A stretch of 64,000 bases of DNA from Rhizophagus clarus (GCA_015698045.1 BLAL01000053.1:1428501-1492500), one strand, 5' to 3'. Numbered from the stretch's first letter, positions 47,080-58,500 are shown. The notes: generated by a model from the letters alone, not told the origin. A program made the numbers and translations.

Positions 47080-48783
47080 CTACACTATCCTTTTAATTTG
47101 AAAAACTTCATATTCAGTACAATTGAATTTTCTTGGGATTTTGACATCCGGATAAGAAGTGGGCTTAGATTTCCATTCAGCTTTACGCTTCATAACTAAA
47201 TCATTTCCACCATCATAATTACCAAAAATAGCTCCCCATTCTCTATAACAACGTACGGAAACCTCATTAGGTTTTACACGTCCAATGACAGCAGTATTAA
47301 AATCATCAAACACACGAAAAGAAAATATGAAACTATCCGTAGAATTCCTACTTCTATCATTAGAATCCCAATCTAAAGGATTATAGCCTCCAGTAATTTG
47401 CTTAGAATTTTTTATTTTAATTACAATGAACGTTGGACCTTTGTTATCACATAATTTATGAAATGTTTGTGGATCCATTCCATCACGAGTACCACGTAAT
47501 AATAAATTAAATTCATAGGGTACTTCATTAATATTCGTATAATTAGGATTTGATCTTCTATCAATCCAACTTGAAAATAATATTACATGTTGTGAAGTTA
47601 TTATTTCTGAGTCAATACTTGGTAAAGTTGTATGATGAGTCGAACCGTTAACCATTCTACTTAAATTTGGATCTGATACCGTAGAAGGTGGTCTTGACGG
47701 TAACATATGAGCTCTGAGAATTTCATGTCTAATGTTTCTTGGTATTAATTCTTCGTAGGGTAAAACTTTATTAAAAAAATCTTCAGCGGAAATATCATGA
47801 AATTTAATTAAAGGGATAAGATTTCCAATAGTATTTTTCATCAAATCGGTATCATCTCTCGTCCATTCATTAACATCTTTAACCAAAGTTGGATTTTTTC
47901 CAAAACACCATAAAAGTATATTATCCCATATAGATATTCCTCGTAAAGATAAATCATCCCTTTTCAATAATTGTATTAATACTTCTTCTGAAAGTAATTT
48001 GAATTGATCCGTACCTATTAATATAAGAGGTTCTGCACATAACGTTTCTAAACAAAAGTCTCGTAAATAAGAAAATAAATCATGAGAAAATATCATATCA
48101 ATCATTTCTACAGGATGTTTTTTAAAGAAATGTAGTTGATATTGTTTAAAAAATCCTTGCACATGATTCGATAATTCATGTAAACCTAATTCATTTGACG
48201 CCAACCATAAATTTAAAATTTCAACTCCATCATCATCTTTATCAAGAGTTACATCGCCTATGTAAAGGTAGCTATCGCAGAGGAAAAACGAGAAGAATGA
48301 AACGAGGGAAAATGACAATAATAGTAAATATGTAACAAATATTAATAATAATAATAATAATAATAATAAAAATAATAATAAAAATAATATGATAATAGTA
48401 ATTAAATACACAATAACGAAGCGCCAGTTTTTTTGGTTTAATGTTAAATAATTAAAAAACTAATTAATAAATTTATATTGAATTTTCACTCATAAGTAAC
48501 TTGAATATAAATATTATTTAAATTATACTTACTATAAAATATTATTAAAAGATTTTGGAGTAATATCGGGTCTTCTTATAATATATTTCTCATCAGTTAT
48601 TTCGAATGAATTATGAGCAAAAGCATTACGAAAATATTGTGATCGGCCACGGAGTATAAGAGAATGTGCATGTAATTCTAAATAATTTGAATCTTCTCCT
48701 GCTTGTATTAAAACATCATGAGTACCACTTGTTTCTAATAATCCTTTTAAATCTTTTATAATATCTGGCCAAAATTTTTCCAT
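47080..48783 (-). CDS. BTB-BACK-TLDc protein 14 (most divergent member)
   Basis: Exons 48783-48533 and 48271-47080 on the minus strand give 480 residues. The intron is 261 bp, much longer than in the relatives, in the same position and phase. The donor is GTAAGT within TTATAGTAAGT and the acceptor is GATAG, giving NNILYYLYIGD across the junction. It starts MEKFWPDIIKDLKGLLET. BTB core HDVLIQAGED and AHSLILRGRSQYF; BACK GISIWDNILLWCF; a longer Ser/Pro-containing linker (SRPPSTVSDPNLSR); TLDc LLRGTRDGMD, GPTFIVIKIK and ITGGYNPLDWDS, ending TEYEVFQIKRIV. An open frame through the intron (to 48411) would add a Leu/Ile-rich leader; that is a reading artefact of the ATT repeat. Confidence 0.92.
48335..48390. 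repeat. TAA/ATT microsatellite inside the intron of gene 14
   Basis: About 12-15 TAA/ATT units lie inside the 261-bp intron and help explain its extra length against 76-101 bp in the other members. Confidence 0.85.
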
Positions 48784-49930
48784 TTTTTTTTTTTTTTTTT
48801 GTTTTTTAATAAAAAGAGTATGCGAAAAAAAAAACAAGAAAGAAAGGAAGAAAAATCCTACAGACAACGAAAAAAAGAATAAGCATTTCTTATATAGATG
48901 TTCTAAATTTACCTATGATTCCATATAACAACATATGATGGAGATAATCGATAAATGTAATGTGCAACTGAAAAAGCCACAAACTAATAAATATGAATCT
49001 ATAATTGGTTGTAGATAAAAAGAAAAGAATTTCTAATCGTATTACGTAATAATTTTAAGGATAATTTCGTCAAAATTTAAAAAGTATAAATTAAATAAAT
49101 TAAATAAAAGGTATGGGAATTATTTATTTGTGCATGCCTGCATGCCTGCATAGCTGTATATCTGCATGTCCAGCCTACAAGATATTCTTCAAGAGGAAAT
49201 GACCGCTCTTACTACTCAACAAATTTGTAATTTTCATACCATACCTGGCATTATTCATGCAAATTCGGAGTCAATTTGCAGTATAAGAAACAAAAATAAC
49301 TTATTATTGTTTTTTTTGTTTACCTTAAAATATACTTTGTTATCCGAAATCGTTTAAAAAATTACGAACGTAATGAGATATTTTTAGGTTATAAATTTTA
49401 CAGCGTGGAAAAAGAATTTCTTGTTCTTTCATGTTAATCAATTTCCTTATAAATTTATTATAATGAGCATCCTTAGATCTGCACGGAATTATCGTTATGA
49501 TGTAATTATTTTATCTGTTGATTCAGATGCTCCGATAAAGTTCACGATAGATACATCGTGAGTAATTTGAAAAACAAATTTTAACAAAATGGGAGGTAAC
49601 TAACTTTATACTTCATAATTTGTTAACTTTATACTTCACTAACTTTATATTTCACGTAAAAAAACAAGTAATGTTTATCTAAGATACGAGAAATTTATTA
49701 TCATGAAAATTAAAACAATAAATTGTATTTTCGAGATAAAGATTTCATACGGTATATCTTGGCTATGTGATAATTGCGATTATTATGTGAATATGTATGA
49801 GGTGAAATTTTTATCACATTAAAGTTATTTTTTAAATGAATCTTCGTAAAAATATGATTAATGACCCAACAAGATTGAATAAAAGATAAATACGACAAGT
49901 TGTAACGTTACAATTATGTTAAAACCTGCA
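48784..49930. other. intergenic, no gene seen
   Basis: A TGCATGCC-type tandem (about 49131-49170) is the only clear repeat. Short frames at 49166-49357 and 49710-49898 have no recognisable motif. From about 49930 decayed exons of the four-membrane-segment family begin. Confidence 0.4.
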
Positions 49931-49939
49931 CGGAAATTT

Positions 49940-50430
49940 CCTTGTGAATTGTCAGAAATTCTCTTGAGAAAACAATTATTAGGTAATATACAACCCCAAT
50001 AAAACCAAAAACGTATGAACAAAAAGCTAAATCGTGACTTATAATCCTATTTTTAACATTCTCTCTTCAAAATCATAACTATAAACGTATTCAGTATTTG
50101 ACAAAGACTTGTATAATACACATGGTCATTTAAATCCAAGTTAATTATTATACAGTATCGTACTATTGATAGCAACTTATAGTCGTATAACTATTACAAC
50201 TAAACCTGTTATTTGCATTAATTTGATTAATTTTATTAAATAAACCAGATATGACGAAAAAATATACAACCTCGAGCTGCTTGCTATATGCGGAGTTATA
50301 TTGATTTTGCACCGTGATCATTATGATCTCCATTATTATTTAAGGTTACAAATGCAAATTTTTTTTTTTATACGAATAAAGAGCGATTATTCAACTAAAA
50401 GAGAAATAGCAACAATGAACTTCGTGTGAT
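49940..50430 (-). pseudogene. decayed copy A of the six-exon membrane family
   Basis: On the minus strand a remnant of exon 2 reads NNNGDHNDHGAKS (near 50300-50345), matching HKIGDYNDHKVNV of the intact copy. A remnant of exon 6 (about 49960-50110) keeps a SYDFEERMLK-like stretch where the intact copy has NYDLPENVK, then stops. Exon 6 is interrupted by several stops and the small exons between cannot be followed. It is recognised only by comparison with the copies at 51.3-52.5, 58.5-59.5 and 63.6-64.0 kb. Confidence 0.55.
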
Positions 50431-50679
50431 GTTGTGTTACCTATTTTATGGAATTAAGTTGCATTGTGTATCGTATAAAGTTTTTTAAATCTCGTTTTCT
50501 TTCAAAATTTTATTACGATTAAATTTTAAATAAAACATGACAACCTATTAGATAAATATTCAAGAAATTCATTTCATGTATAATTCCTAATCATAAATAC
50601 AGTAATATTTATTTAAAAGTATATAACTACAAATTATATATAGATTGTCAAGTTTATTAATCTAAAAAGAAAAAATTGA

Positions 50680-51190
50680 TATTCACGTTCTCGCTCTTAG
50701 ATAATATGGCCTAATTATTTCATCGACAGATCATTTTACATTTTATAGACAAATCTGACCAACATTATAGATGGTGCCAATTAAAATTCTTTGTGAAATG
50801 TTCGAACTAGATTCACAATTGAAGTCGCTACATTCGAGTAACAGAAAGAGTTGTTCCGTGATGTACAGTATTCACGATTTCTACGTTGTTATATGCCATA
50901 TACAATATAGGCATTTATTTCAATTTACTGGAAAAAATAATTATTTAATTTTTTGGTTGGATATTTAGCGACCATAAAAGCTTTTGAGTGCGAGATATTA
51001 TTATACGCTAGTTCAAAAATATTTATGTTAATACGGTTTCTAAAGAAATATGAATGAAAAAAATGTTCATCATCATACTAACTGTTTCTAATAGTTAAAT
51101 ATATCTATCTTATTGCCCATTAAATTAATTATATGGCAAGTGGAATAAATGAGCGAAATTACAAATTTGCCAAGTTTACATATTTATTAT
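50680..51190. repeat. duplicated flank of the membrane family, copy 1
   Basis: This stretch matches 58080-58500 (and in part 53655-53830). It lies 3' of copy B just as 58.1-58.5 kb lies 3' of copy C. A plus-strand ATG within TAGATGGTGCCA (50771) is aligned in all three copies (53758 and 58175). The frame is 65 codons here, 36 in the second and very short in the third, so I do not call a gene. Confidence 0.55.
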
Positions 51191-51289
51191 AAGACGAGCA
51201 AATTTCTTTGTAAATTATCATAAAATTTTCTCCATATATTAGATAATTTGAAGATAAAAATATAAAGAATAGAAATAATTTTAATTAAC

Positions 51290-52507
51290 TTAGGTACTAT
51301 ACAAAACAAACCAATTATTGAAAAATAAGCTAATATAGATAATATGCATGAACAAAAAAGCTAAAATACGACTTATTAGTCCTAATTTGCACGTGTATTT
51401 AACATTCTTTTGCATATCATTTTCAAAATCACAATTTAAAAGAATTAAAAACGGATTCATTAAGTTTTGGATTTGAAACACTCAAAGCTATTACTAAATT
51501 ATGCATACATTGCACGTGTTAATTATTAGTTCATATACTATTAGTAAGAAATTATTATGCCTATTTAAAACTTACGTGAATAACCACTCATAATGGCATA
51601 AGCACAACTGTTTAATTTGTAATTAATTTTCAATAAACTAATTAAAAAATATGGCGAAGAGAATAACCATTTATACTCATATAATTTTCGGCATTAAATT
51701 ATCACTACTAGGGATGGCAACGGTCGGTCACGGTCGGTTATCGGCGGTCGGTCATAACCGGTTAAGGACCTTTGACCGATCGACCGCTTAGGCTGACCGT
51801 TTTTCTGACCGTCTAACCAACCGTTTAACCGACTGTTTAACGACCACATTTTTCTTTTTAATCAAGACAAACCGTTAAAAAGTGTTTTTGTTAGCGAATT
51901 TAATCAAAAAAAACATAACTTTTTATAGGTTAAATTCGTTAAAAGAAATGTCAAATGAATAAGATTGGCTAAATGGTCGGTTAACGGTCGGTTAAATGGC
52001 CGGTTAAACGGTCGGTCAGAAGTCTTTGTCACCGGTCATGACCGGTTAATAACCGTGACCGTTGCCATCCCTAATCACCACCTTCACAATTAAGTGGCAC
52101 TAATAATGATTTTTAATATCTAAAAATTTAATAATAATAAAGTATCAGTAGGATTGTAACTTACTGAGTATTATTAGGCCGGTATGCCCAATAAAATAGC
52201 TATGAGTTAAATATATCTAAAGTTAAAATTTAAATTACAAAAACGTAAAACGTAAATAATAATAAATGAATTTCTTACAAAACGTCCACTACGATATGTG
52301 ACTTTATGTTAAGTTTTATAACAATAGTAATTATAATCTCCAATATAAAGAAAAGATACCAAATGTAAAATTTCTGTTTTTTTTTCGTTTTTATTATAAA
52401 TAAATTTAGTTTAATTAAGGATTTACGAGTCTCATACCTGTGACAATACATATCATAGAATAAAGAAAACAATTAATTTTAAAAATGATAATAGTAGAAG
52501 CTTTCAT
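51290..52507 (-). pseudogene. decayed copy B of the six-exon membrane family
   Basis: All six exons can be placed on the minus strand by comparison with copy C. Exon 1 is at 52507-52438 (MKASTIIIFKINCFLYSMIC) and exon 2 at 52373-52279, one base longer than in copy C, which causes a stop. Exon 3 lies near 52210-52170, exon 4 near 52105-51675, exon 5 near 51620-51590 (AYAIMSGYS) and exon 6 near 51490-51290 (CDFENDMQKNVKYTCKLGLI). Exon 4 is interrupted by the 365-bp hAT-like element at 51709-52073, and its former GTGAGT donor reads ATGAGT. Both lesions support loss of function. Confidence 0.72.
51709..52073. mobile_element. hAT-like miniature element, 365 bp
   Basis: The terminal inverted repeats TAGGGATGGCAACGGTC match at 17 bp. 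The 8-bp flanking duplication is ATCACTAC (51701-51708) and ATCACCAC (52074-52081), 7 of 8 identical. The inside is full of GGTCGGTTA/TAACCGACC words in both orientations. An 8-bp target duplication and a TAGGGATGGCAA-type end are typical of hAT elements. There is no transposase, so it is non-autonomous. It sits in exon 4 of the decayed membrane gene. Confidence 0.85.
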
Positions 52508-52582
52508 GACTTATTGTACGATTATGATACGAATTTCGCTTGAAATCTTTATTTCCTTTTTTAGTAAAATAATCATTCTTTT

Positions 52583-52933
52583 ATGGCACGCCAGGACAGA
52601 CAAAATTGCGTTTATTTTAAACATTAAATTTTACGTACATTTCACGTTTTAAACGTTTATAAATAAATTTAGAATTTCTAAAAATAAATTTTCGGGACAA
52701 AATTGATCATTTGTTTGTAGCACAAATTTAAAAATATATAAAATTATAACATGCGTTTATTAAACGTTTTATATACGTTTATTAATATATGAAAATCTAA
52801 AAAAAAAACAAAAATTAAACTAACAAAATAAACGTTTAACATAAAATTAAACGTTTAAAGTGTGAAATAAACGTATAAACGTTTAAATAAGCGCTTAAAC
52901 AAGCGTTTAAGTAAACCTGTCCTGGCGTGCCAT
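52583..52933. mobile_element. second hAT-like miniature element, 351 bp
   Basis: The inverted ends are ATGGCACGCCAGGACAG and CTGTCCTGGCGTGCCAT. The flanks are ATTCTTTT (52575-52582) and ATTCTTTA (52934-52941), an 8-bp duplication with one mismatch. The inside is dominated by TAAACGTTTA-type words in both directions. It lies just upstream of the start of copy B. The ends differ from those of the element at 51709, so it is a separate family. Confidence 0.8.
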
Positions 52934-52944
52934 ATTCTTTATCG

Positions 52945-54540
52945 TAAAAAAACAATAGTGTGAAGTTATGTAGTAACCAGTTACACAACAAAAAAAATTA
53001 CTGTATTGACTATCGATAATAAGAATAATAATCAAACCGTTTTAAGTAACCCTATTATTTTTAACCTCTTATAGGAATTCATTTTTTTTTGTAGACACCT
53101 AAAAAAAAAAAATCTAAGTTTCAAAGAAAATAAAGGTATATGTACAATTTAAAACTACGTAAAAAAGTTTTGTTTCTTTGCGAGAAAAATCAGCAACTTG
53201 ACATATTTAATTTAAAGCGAAAATTAATTCAGCTATTATCAGAATAAAACATTTGTCAAATATTATATCTTAAAATTATATAAAAGTCCAAAGTTTTTTT
53301 TTTTTACTACAATGTCACCAAAATTTCACACGATTAATAAACTTTTTAATAAGATGACTCTATTAATTAACTAACGGACAAAATGTTAAGTAAATTTATG
53401 TTCATATCTCAGCATCATAATCATGCATATAATTTACAATAAAAACTCTTAATTATGTACTCTATATTAACATTACGAATTATATTCTTAATTATTTTAA
53501 GCATTGAAAACTGTTTATTAAATGTAAAAATATTGAATTGAAAAATTTATGTATCATCTGTTGATTTCTCATATTCGAGAATATTTTGATTGAGAATCAA
53601 ATATTCCTAATATTTGTGATGATGAACTAGTTTTCATTAAAAAGATAAAAAAAATTGAAATTTACATTCTCGCTCCTAAGACAATATGATTAGAGAGCTA
53701 ATTATTTCATCGACAAATCATTTTACTGAAAAGAATTATCTTAAAACAGATTTGCACATGATGCCATTAGAATTGTTTGATGATATAATCGAACTGAAGT
53801 CTGAAGTTATTACAACGGGAAATTCAACGCCACCAATCAAAAAAGCTCGGTTACGTAATTTTTAAACGTGATTCGTTGTATTGATACATTACTTTAAAAA
53901 ATGACGTAAACATGAGATTTCCATAAATTTGTTATAAAAGTCCAAAATCTTTAAATATTTTACGCTAGTTTTATTAAACGATTTCCAAATTTTCATGATT
54001 AGTAAGCTTTTAATATGACGACGTTATTGTCATATAATTTTCCTTAAGCAAATTCAATGTAAATAAAATAATTTTTCAATACTAAATTAATATAGGGTTT
54101 TGAAAAGTTCAATGCAAATTTAGAACCGGTCCCCGGTAAAAATAATTAATATAAGTCACGTGTTGGTTTGCAAGAATAAGAGAATTTGAGTGATCTTTCT
54201 TTTTTCTGTATTTGGAGTGAAAACATGTGAAATAAATAGCCAATTAACCAACCATAAGATGGTTCGCATCTATATGATTTTCTGAATTTTTTCCGGTGAC
54301 CTTTTTATATGGTTTTCCCGGTCTTGCAAATTTAATATTAAAATACATAAGTGTTGATTTAAATAATAAATTTAAATCACTTTAATATTAAATCAATATT
54401 TGATAATAATCTAACGTAGAGTAACCATAGTGTAATTTTTCAGATGAGTTAATTAAAAACAAATGTTAAAGAAATTCATGTTCATATCTTATTATCATAA
54501 TCACAATAATATTTACAATAAATATCTCTTGATATTTATT
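52945..54540. other. intergenic with internal duplications, no gene seen
   Basis: The stretch at about 53340-53460 is repeated at about 54440-54540 (TTCATATCTYAKYATCATAATC and TTTACAATAAAWAYTCTTRA). The stretch 53655-53830 repeats the flank seen at 50680 and 58080. Together with the match of 53470-53565 to 56830-56895, this shows a larger duplicated unit that was later split by the retrotransposon relic at 54.56-55.82 kb. Confidence 0.5.
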
Positions 54541-54559
54541 TATAAGTATAACTACTGTG

Positions 54560-55821
54560 AGTTAAATGTACAGCGATAACGCAAAAAGCTCGAGATAACA
54601 ATTTAACATCATTAGAAAGCGCAATTACTTTTGAATTATATCCGTTACAGATAAATAAAACGAAATGGACCGTTAAAGGAATTATAAAAGAATGCGAAGA
54701 AAAAGAAAAAACATATTGGATAATGTTAATTATAATAACTGCCATCCGTCCGAAAGATTCTGAAACAATATTCAATATAGATTACGAAATATGGTAAAAA
54801 TTAAGAAATTGGATGTTACAATCTAAAAGAAGAACTGCGATATTTACACAACGCAACATGGGTAAGAGAAAGCGAAAACGAATGTAACATTGATGATATG
54901 GACGTATAAGAAATTTTAAATAATATGGAAGATGATTTGAAAGTGAATATATATAGAATCTTTAGATTATTTCGAGATTAATCAAGAAAATTTAGCGATA
55001 GATAATTATAACATTAGGTGGATAAAAAATTTGATGAAAGGACAATACAGATCATTAACAAAAACTTTGAATGCTGCACAATATAAAGTTGAATTCATTA
55101 ATATTAATTCACTGAAAGACATAATGGATGATAACATACATTTATTAATTCATTGGGATTTAACGTTAACTTTTGAAATAATCAACGATCGTATATCGTA
55201 TGGGAAAAAACATACAAGCAAAGAAAACGACGTTAACATTTCCTTTCGATACAAAAATTTTATTAAACAATTACCTACTTATAATTTATGCTTTGAACGA
55301 AAAGTGTACGGTATTAAAGAAAGATTAGGTCCTAGATCCAATTTAGAAGACGAAACTTGGGAACATGTTTGGGACTGTACCAAGAACGAAATATCGAAAA
55401 TCACCATAAGAAACGAAGCAACTGACGAGATAATAAACGAACTTACATCGTTATCGAGTGAACAATCTATTGAATTAAAAAAATACGATTATTGATCTAA
55501 GTGAAGAAAGATCTGACGTACTTTTTAAACAAGGTACTTCAAGAATGGATTCGAGGATTCATTTCGACCCAAATAATCAAAAGATTATAAAGGTACAATA
55601 ACATAGATTCAGCTATAGGAAAAAAGACAATATCAAAGATACTAAACAAATTAAAAGACAAAATTTGGAAACCTAGATGTGATAAAGTGATCGAAATAGA
55701 AAAAATACTAGGCATAACCAAAAAGGACAAACGTAAACGAACAGAAGCTAAAAACGAAAGCGTGAGCGACGAGGTGGAAAAACGAGAAAAACATAAAAAT
55801 TATAAAAATAACAAAAAGTAA
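54560..55821 (+). mobile_element. 3' remnant of a non-LTR retrotransposon
   Basis: Three plus-strand frames follow one another. One at about 54573-54797 reads TAITQKARDNNLTSLESAIT, like the stretch after the RNase H domain in such elements. The second, 55031-55495, contains LPTYNLCFERKVYG and ETWEHVWDCTKNE, the typical C-terminal knuckle-like stretch seen as TWxHIWxCExN in Rhizophagus LINE-type reverse transcriptases, though the Cys pair before it is missing. The third, about 55501-55821, gives VLQEWIRGFIS and KLKDKIWKPRC, also typical of that tail, and then a basic end. Stops and frame changes separate the pieces. The catalytic reverse-transcriptase part is absent, as expected for a 5'-truncated, decayed insertion. 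Confidence 0.7.
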
Positions 55822-56447
55822 AAATAGACAATACTAAAATCGACATAATGATAAATGCAATATAAAATTAAAATTCAATTGATAATGATAAAATAGATTA
55901 TCGTGCTCCGCTGTATGATGATGATGATTTGTAATTTAATTATTTTTTATGCGTAAGTTTAATAATTACAATAAACTTTATTTAAGCTATATACAATACA
56001 TGTGTTGTAATTATTAATTATGGCTATTAAGATCATTATTGAAAATAACAACAGAATTGATAAAAACTTTATCAGCTGTTAATTTCGAAACCAATTCTTC
56101 CAAATTTTGACTTTTATTCTCTTGAATTTCATTCAAATCTCTCAATGGCTTTCTTGTAGCTTCAATATTACTGTTTGTTAAATTAATAACTTTACGATTA
56201 TCTAGAAAAGGTTTAATTTTGCTAAATTGATTATTAAAAAAATATAATAAAATTTTTTAGAATATTATCATTAAGCAGTGATTTTGCAATAACGAAATTG
56301 TTTGTGGATAAAGTGTAAAAAATGTTAGAAGATAGAGAGAAATAAAATTGGATAAAGAAAAAAAAGATGATAAAAACTAGTTTATTATAGCTTAATTTGA
56401 GTTTATTAATAGTTTAACGAATCATCATAATGTCACACGATAATATC

Positions 56448-56597
56448 ATTATTGTGCTTGCGTTGATAAATATACAATTATTAACCAATGCTGCATTCTG
56501 ATTGGACAGATTTGGCCACTACGTGGCCAAATCCTTACCAATCATCTGCTAGCATTGGTTAATAATTGTGATATTAATCGCTACAAGCACTATAATT
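56448..56597. mobile_element. palindromic miniature element
   Basis: The whole 150-bp stretch folds on itself. Outer ends TATTGTGCTTG/CAAGCACTATA, middle AATTATTAACCAATGC/GCATTGGTTAATAATT, and a centre TTTGGCCACTACGTGGCCAAA. The inner arms are perfect over at least 17 bp. No coding frame is present. It resembles a foldback miniature element; the flanking duplication is unclear. Confidence 0.65.
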
Positions 56598-56894
56598 TAT
56601 AATTATTAATAATAATACTAAAGATTTATTAATTTTCTTTTTTTTTTGCATATTTTATTGATTTATTGTGAAAAGAACAATTACAATATTGTATGCTTTA
56701 GTAAATAATTATTCGCTATATACCATAGTTAACCTAAGTTAATCCTATATGTACCTAATTCTATCTTTTTGTAAAAAGTATAACTACTGTAAACACTATA
56801 AATTATATCCCTAATTATTATCCTTGATGTTGAAACTATTTATTGTAAAATTTAAATTCATAAGATCTTATACATCATCTGTTGATTTCTGTTA

Positions 56895-58020
56895 TTTTAT
56901 AAACGTTTGAAATACGTTTTTACCGATTCCATATAATATGATTTAAATACGGAAAAATAAATATATACAACATGAATATGTATACGGAATTTTTGAACTT
57001 ATCTTTTTTAGAGGAGAATTTCATCGTCATTCCGTATCGATTAACACGTGATCATGTGATTTTGTTTTTGTCTATATAAACCTAGCTTTGATCTTCCACC
57101 CTCTGTCTTTCCTGTTTTCCTGTCTTCCTCTCTGATTTTTTATTTCGCTATTTTTTTTTTTGAAAAAAAAAAAAATCTTTTTTCTTTTATTCGTTGCCCC
57201 TCTTTTTTATTCTCACTTGCTACTCTTCTTTAAAAATTTCTTTTCCTTTATTTTTTTAACTTCGTTACCCTCTTTAAAAAAAAAAAAAATATTTTTTTTT
57301 GGGTTTATTCTTTCATTTCCATTCACTACCCTTTCTTTTTTATTTATATTTATTCTTATTATTTTGTAGACCAGATTTTTTTTGGTTGCTTGGTTCCTTT
57401 TTCTTTTTGCAGGTCAGTTTGAAAGTTCTTTTTTTTTGTAGGTCAGGTGGAAACCTGAAACTTGAAGACTTGGATGATTGCAGGTGCTATATAGTCGGAG
57501 CTTATATTTCTTTTTTTTTTTGTTTTTAGGTTGTCTGACTTCTGATGGCTTGGATTGAACCCAGAATTATAGGTAAATAGGGAAGCGTTGGTCTAATTGG
57601 GTTAAAGAAACGTACTAGTGTCTTTTTCATTTATTTTGAAGGAATAAGTTATTTCTTTGGACTAATTGCTCCTGGAGACTTTTGATTTCTTAAAAAAACA
57701 TATTAATGTTTCTTTTTATTTTATTTTTTTATTTTTTGATTTAATAAAATAAAATTAATTTATGTAAATAAAGTCTAGTAATAAATTGTAATAAATTGTA
57801 ATATAAACAGTAAATTTAATAAGCAATAATATAAATTCGTGATAAACCAGTGATTAAATCATGTAAATTCCGTATGAATTCCATGCAAATTCCGTATTTA
57901 AACCATATTTATAGTGATACGGGATTGTGCATTTTCCCGTATCTTTTCAACGGTCTATTGTGATACGTTATTTCTACGGAAAAAAATCGTATTAAAAACG
58001 TATCCGGTTTTTTATAGAGT
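56895..58020. mobile_element. candidate inserted element of about 1.1 kb
   Basis: The sequence before (CATCTGTTGATTTCT at 56876-56890) and the flank after resemble a continuous stretch at 53548-53660, which lacks the part in between. The ends show an imperfect inverted match around ATACGTTTTTA with TATAAA outside it. Inside are a TATATAAA box (57075), a strongly pyrimidine-rich stretch (57090-57370) and two TTTTTTGYAGGTCAGK words (about 57404 and 57436) that look like splice acceptors. The Phe/Leu-rich frames at 57160-57529 come from T runs and are not taken as genes. Confidence 0.35.
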
Positions 58021-58079
58021 TGAATCAATGATTCCGAAATTTTGTGTATGGGTGTTAATCTGTTTTTTCATTTAAAAAA

Positions 58080-58500
58080 AAAAGATTTACATTCTTGCTT
58101 TTAGATAACATAGATGTGATTACAGAACTAATTAGTTCATTGACAGATCAAGCCAGATCTGGTCAATATTATATATGGTGCCAGTTAATATTATCTGTAG
58201 AATGATAATATAAAACTGAAGTGCTATTGACTTAGTACTTTTCGATTTCAGTTCTATGCTGTTTACTAAATACTGTGTTTATTACATTTTATTGGTTTAT
58301 ATATTTAGAAAAATAATACTCAATTTTTTTTTGAGTGAGAGTGGGACATTATTATATATGCCGATTGAGAATTTTCTAATGAGTTTATATGTTAGTATAA
58401 AATGTTTCATCGCAATCATTCGCAATTAAATAATAAATATTACTGATAATTATTTGTATTTATTTTAAAATTTTTGATAAATGGAGTAAAAGAAGAAAAT
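58080..58500. repeat. duplicated flank of the membrane family, copy 2
   Basis: Matches 50680-51190 and in part 53655-53830, including ATGGTGCCARTTA and the GAGTGMGAGWKNNNATTATTATA stretch near its end. It lies directly 3' of copy C. No gene is called. Confidence 0.55.

Noticed and set aside
48272..48411. Hydrophobic leader in frame with exon 2 of gene 14
   Set aside because: It is intron sequence dominated by an ATT repeat; the true partner is exon 1 at 48783-48533, as in all relatives.
54536..54775. 79-codon minus frame with hydrophobic stretches
   Set aside because: Antisense to the retrotransposon remnant, which is better supported by its tail motifs.
57160..57529. Two overlapping Phe/Leu-rich plus frames that look like membrane proteins
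   Set aside because: They are translations of T-rich and C/T-rich tracts; composition explains the hydrophobicity.
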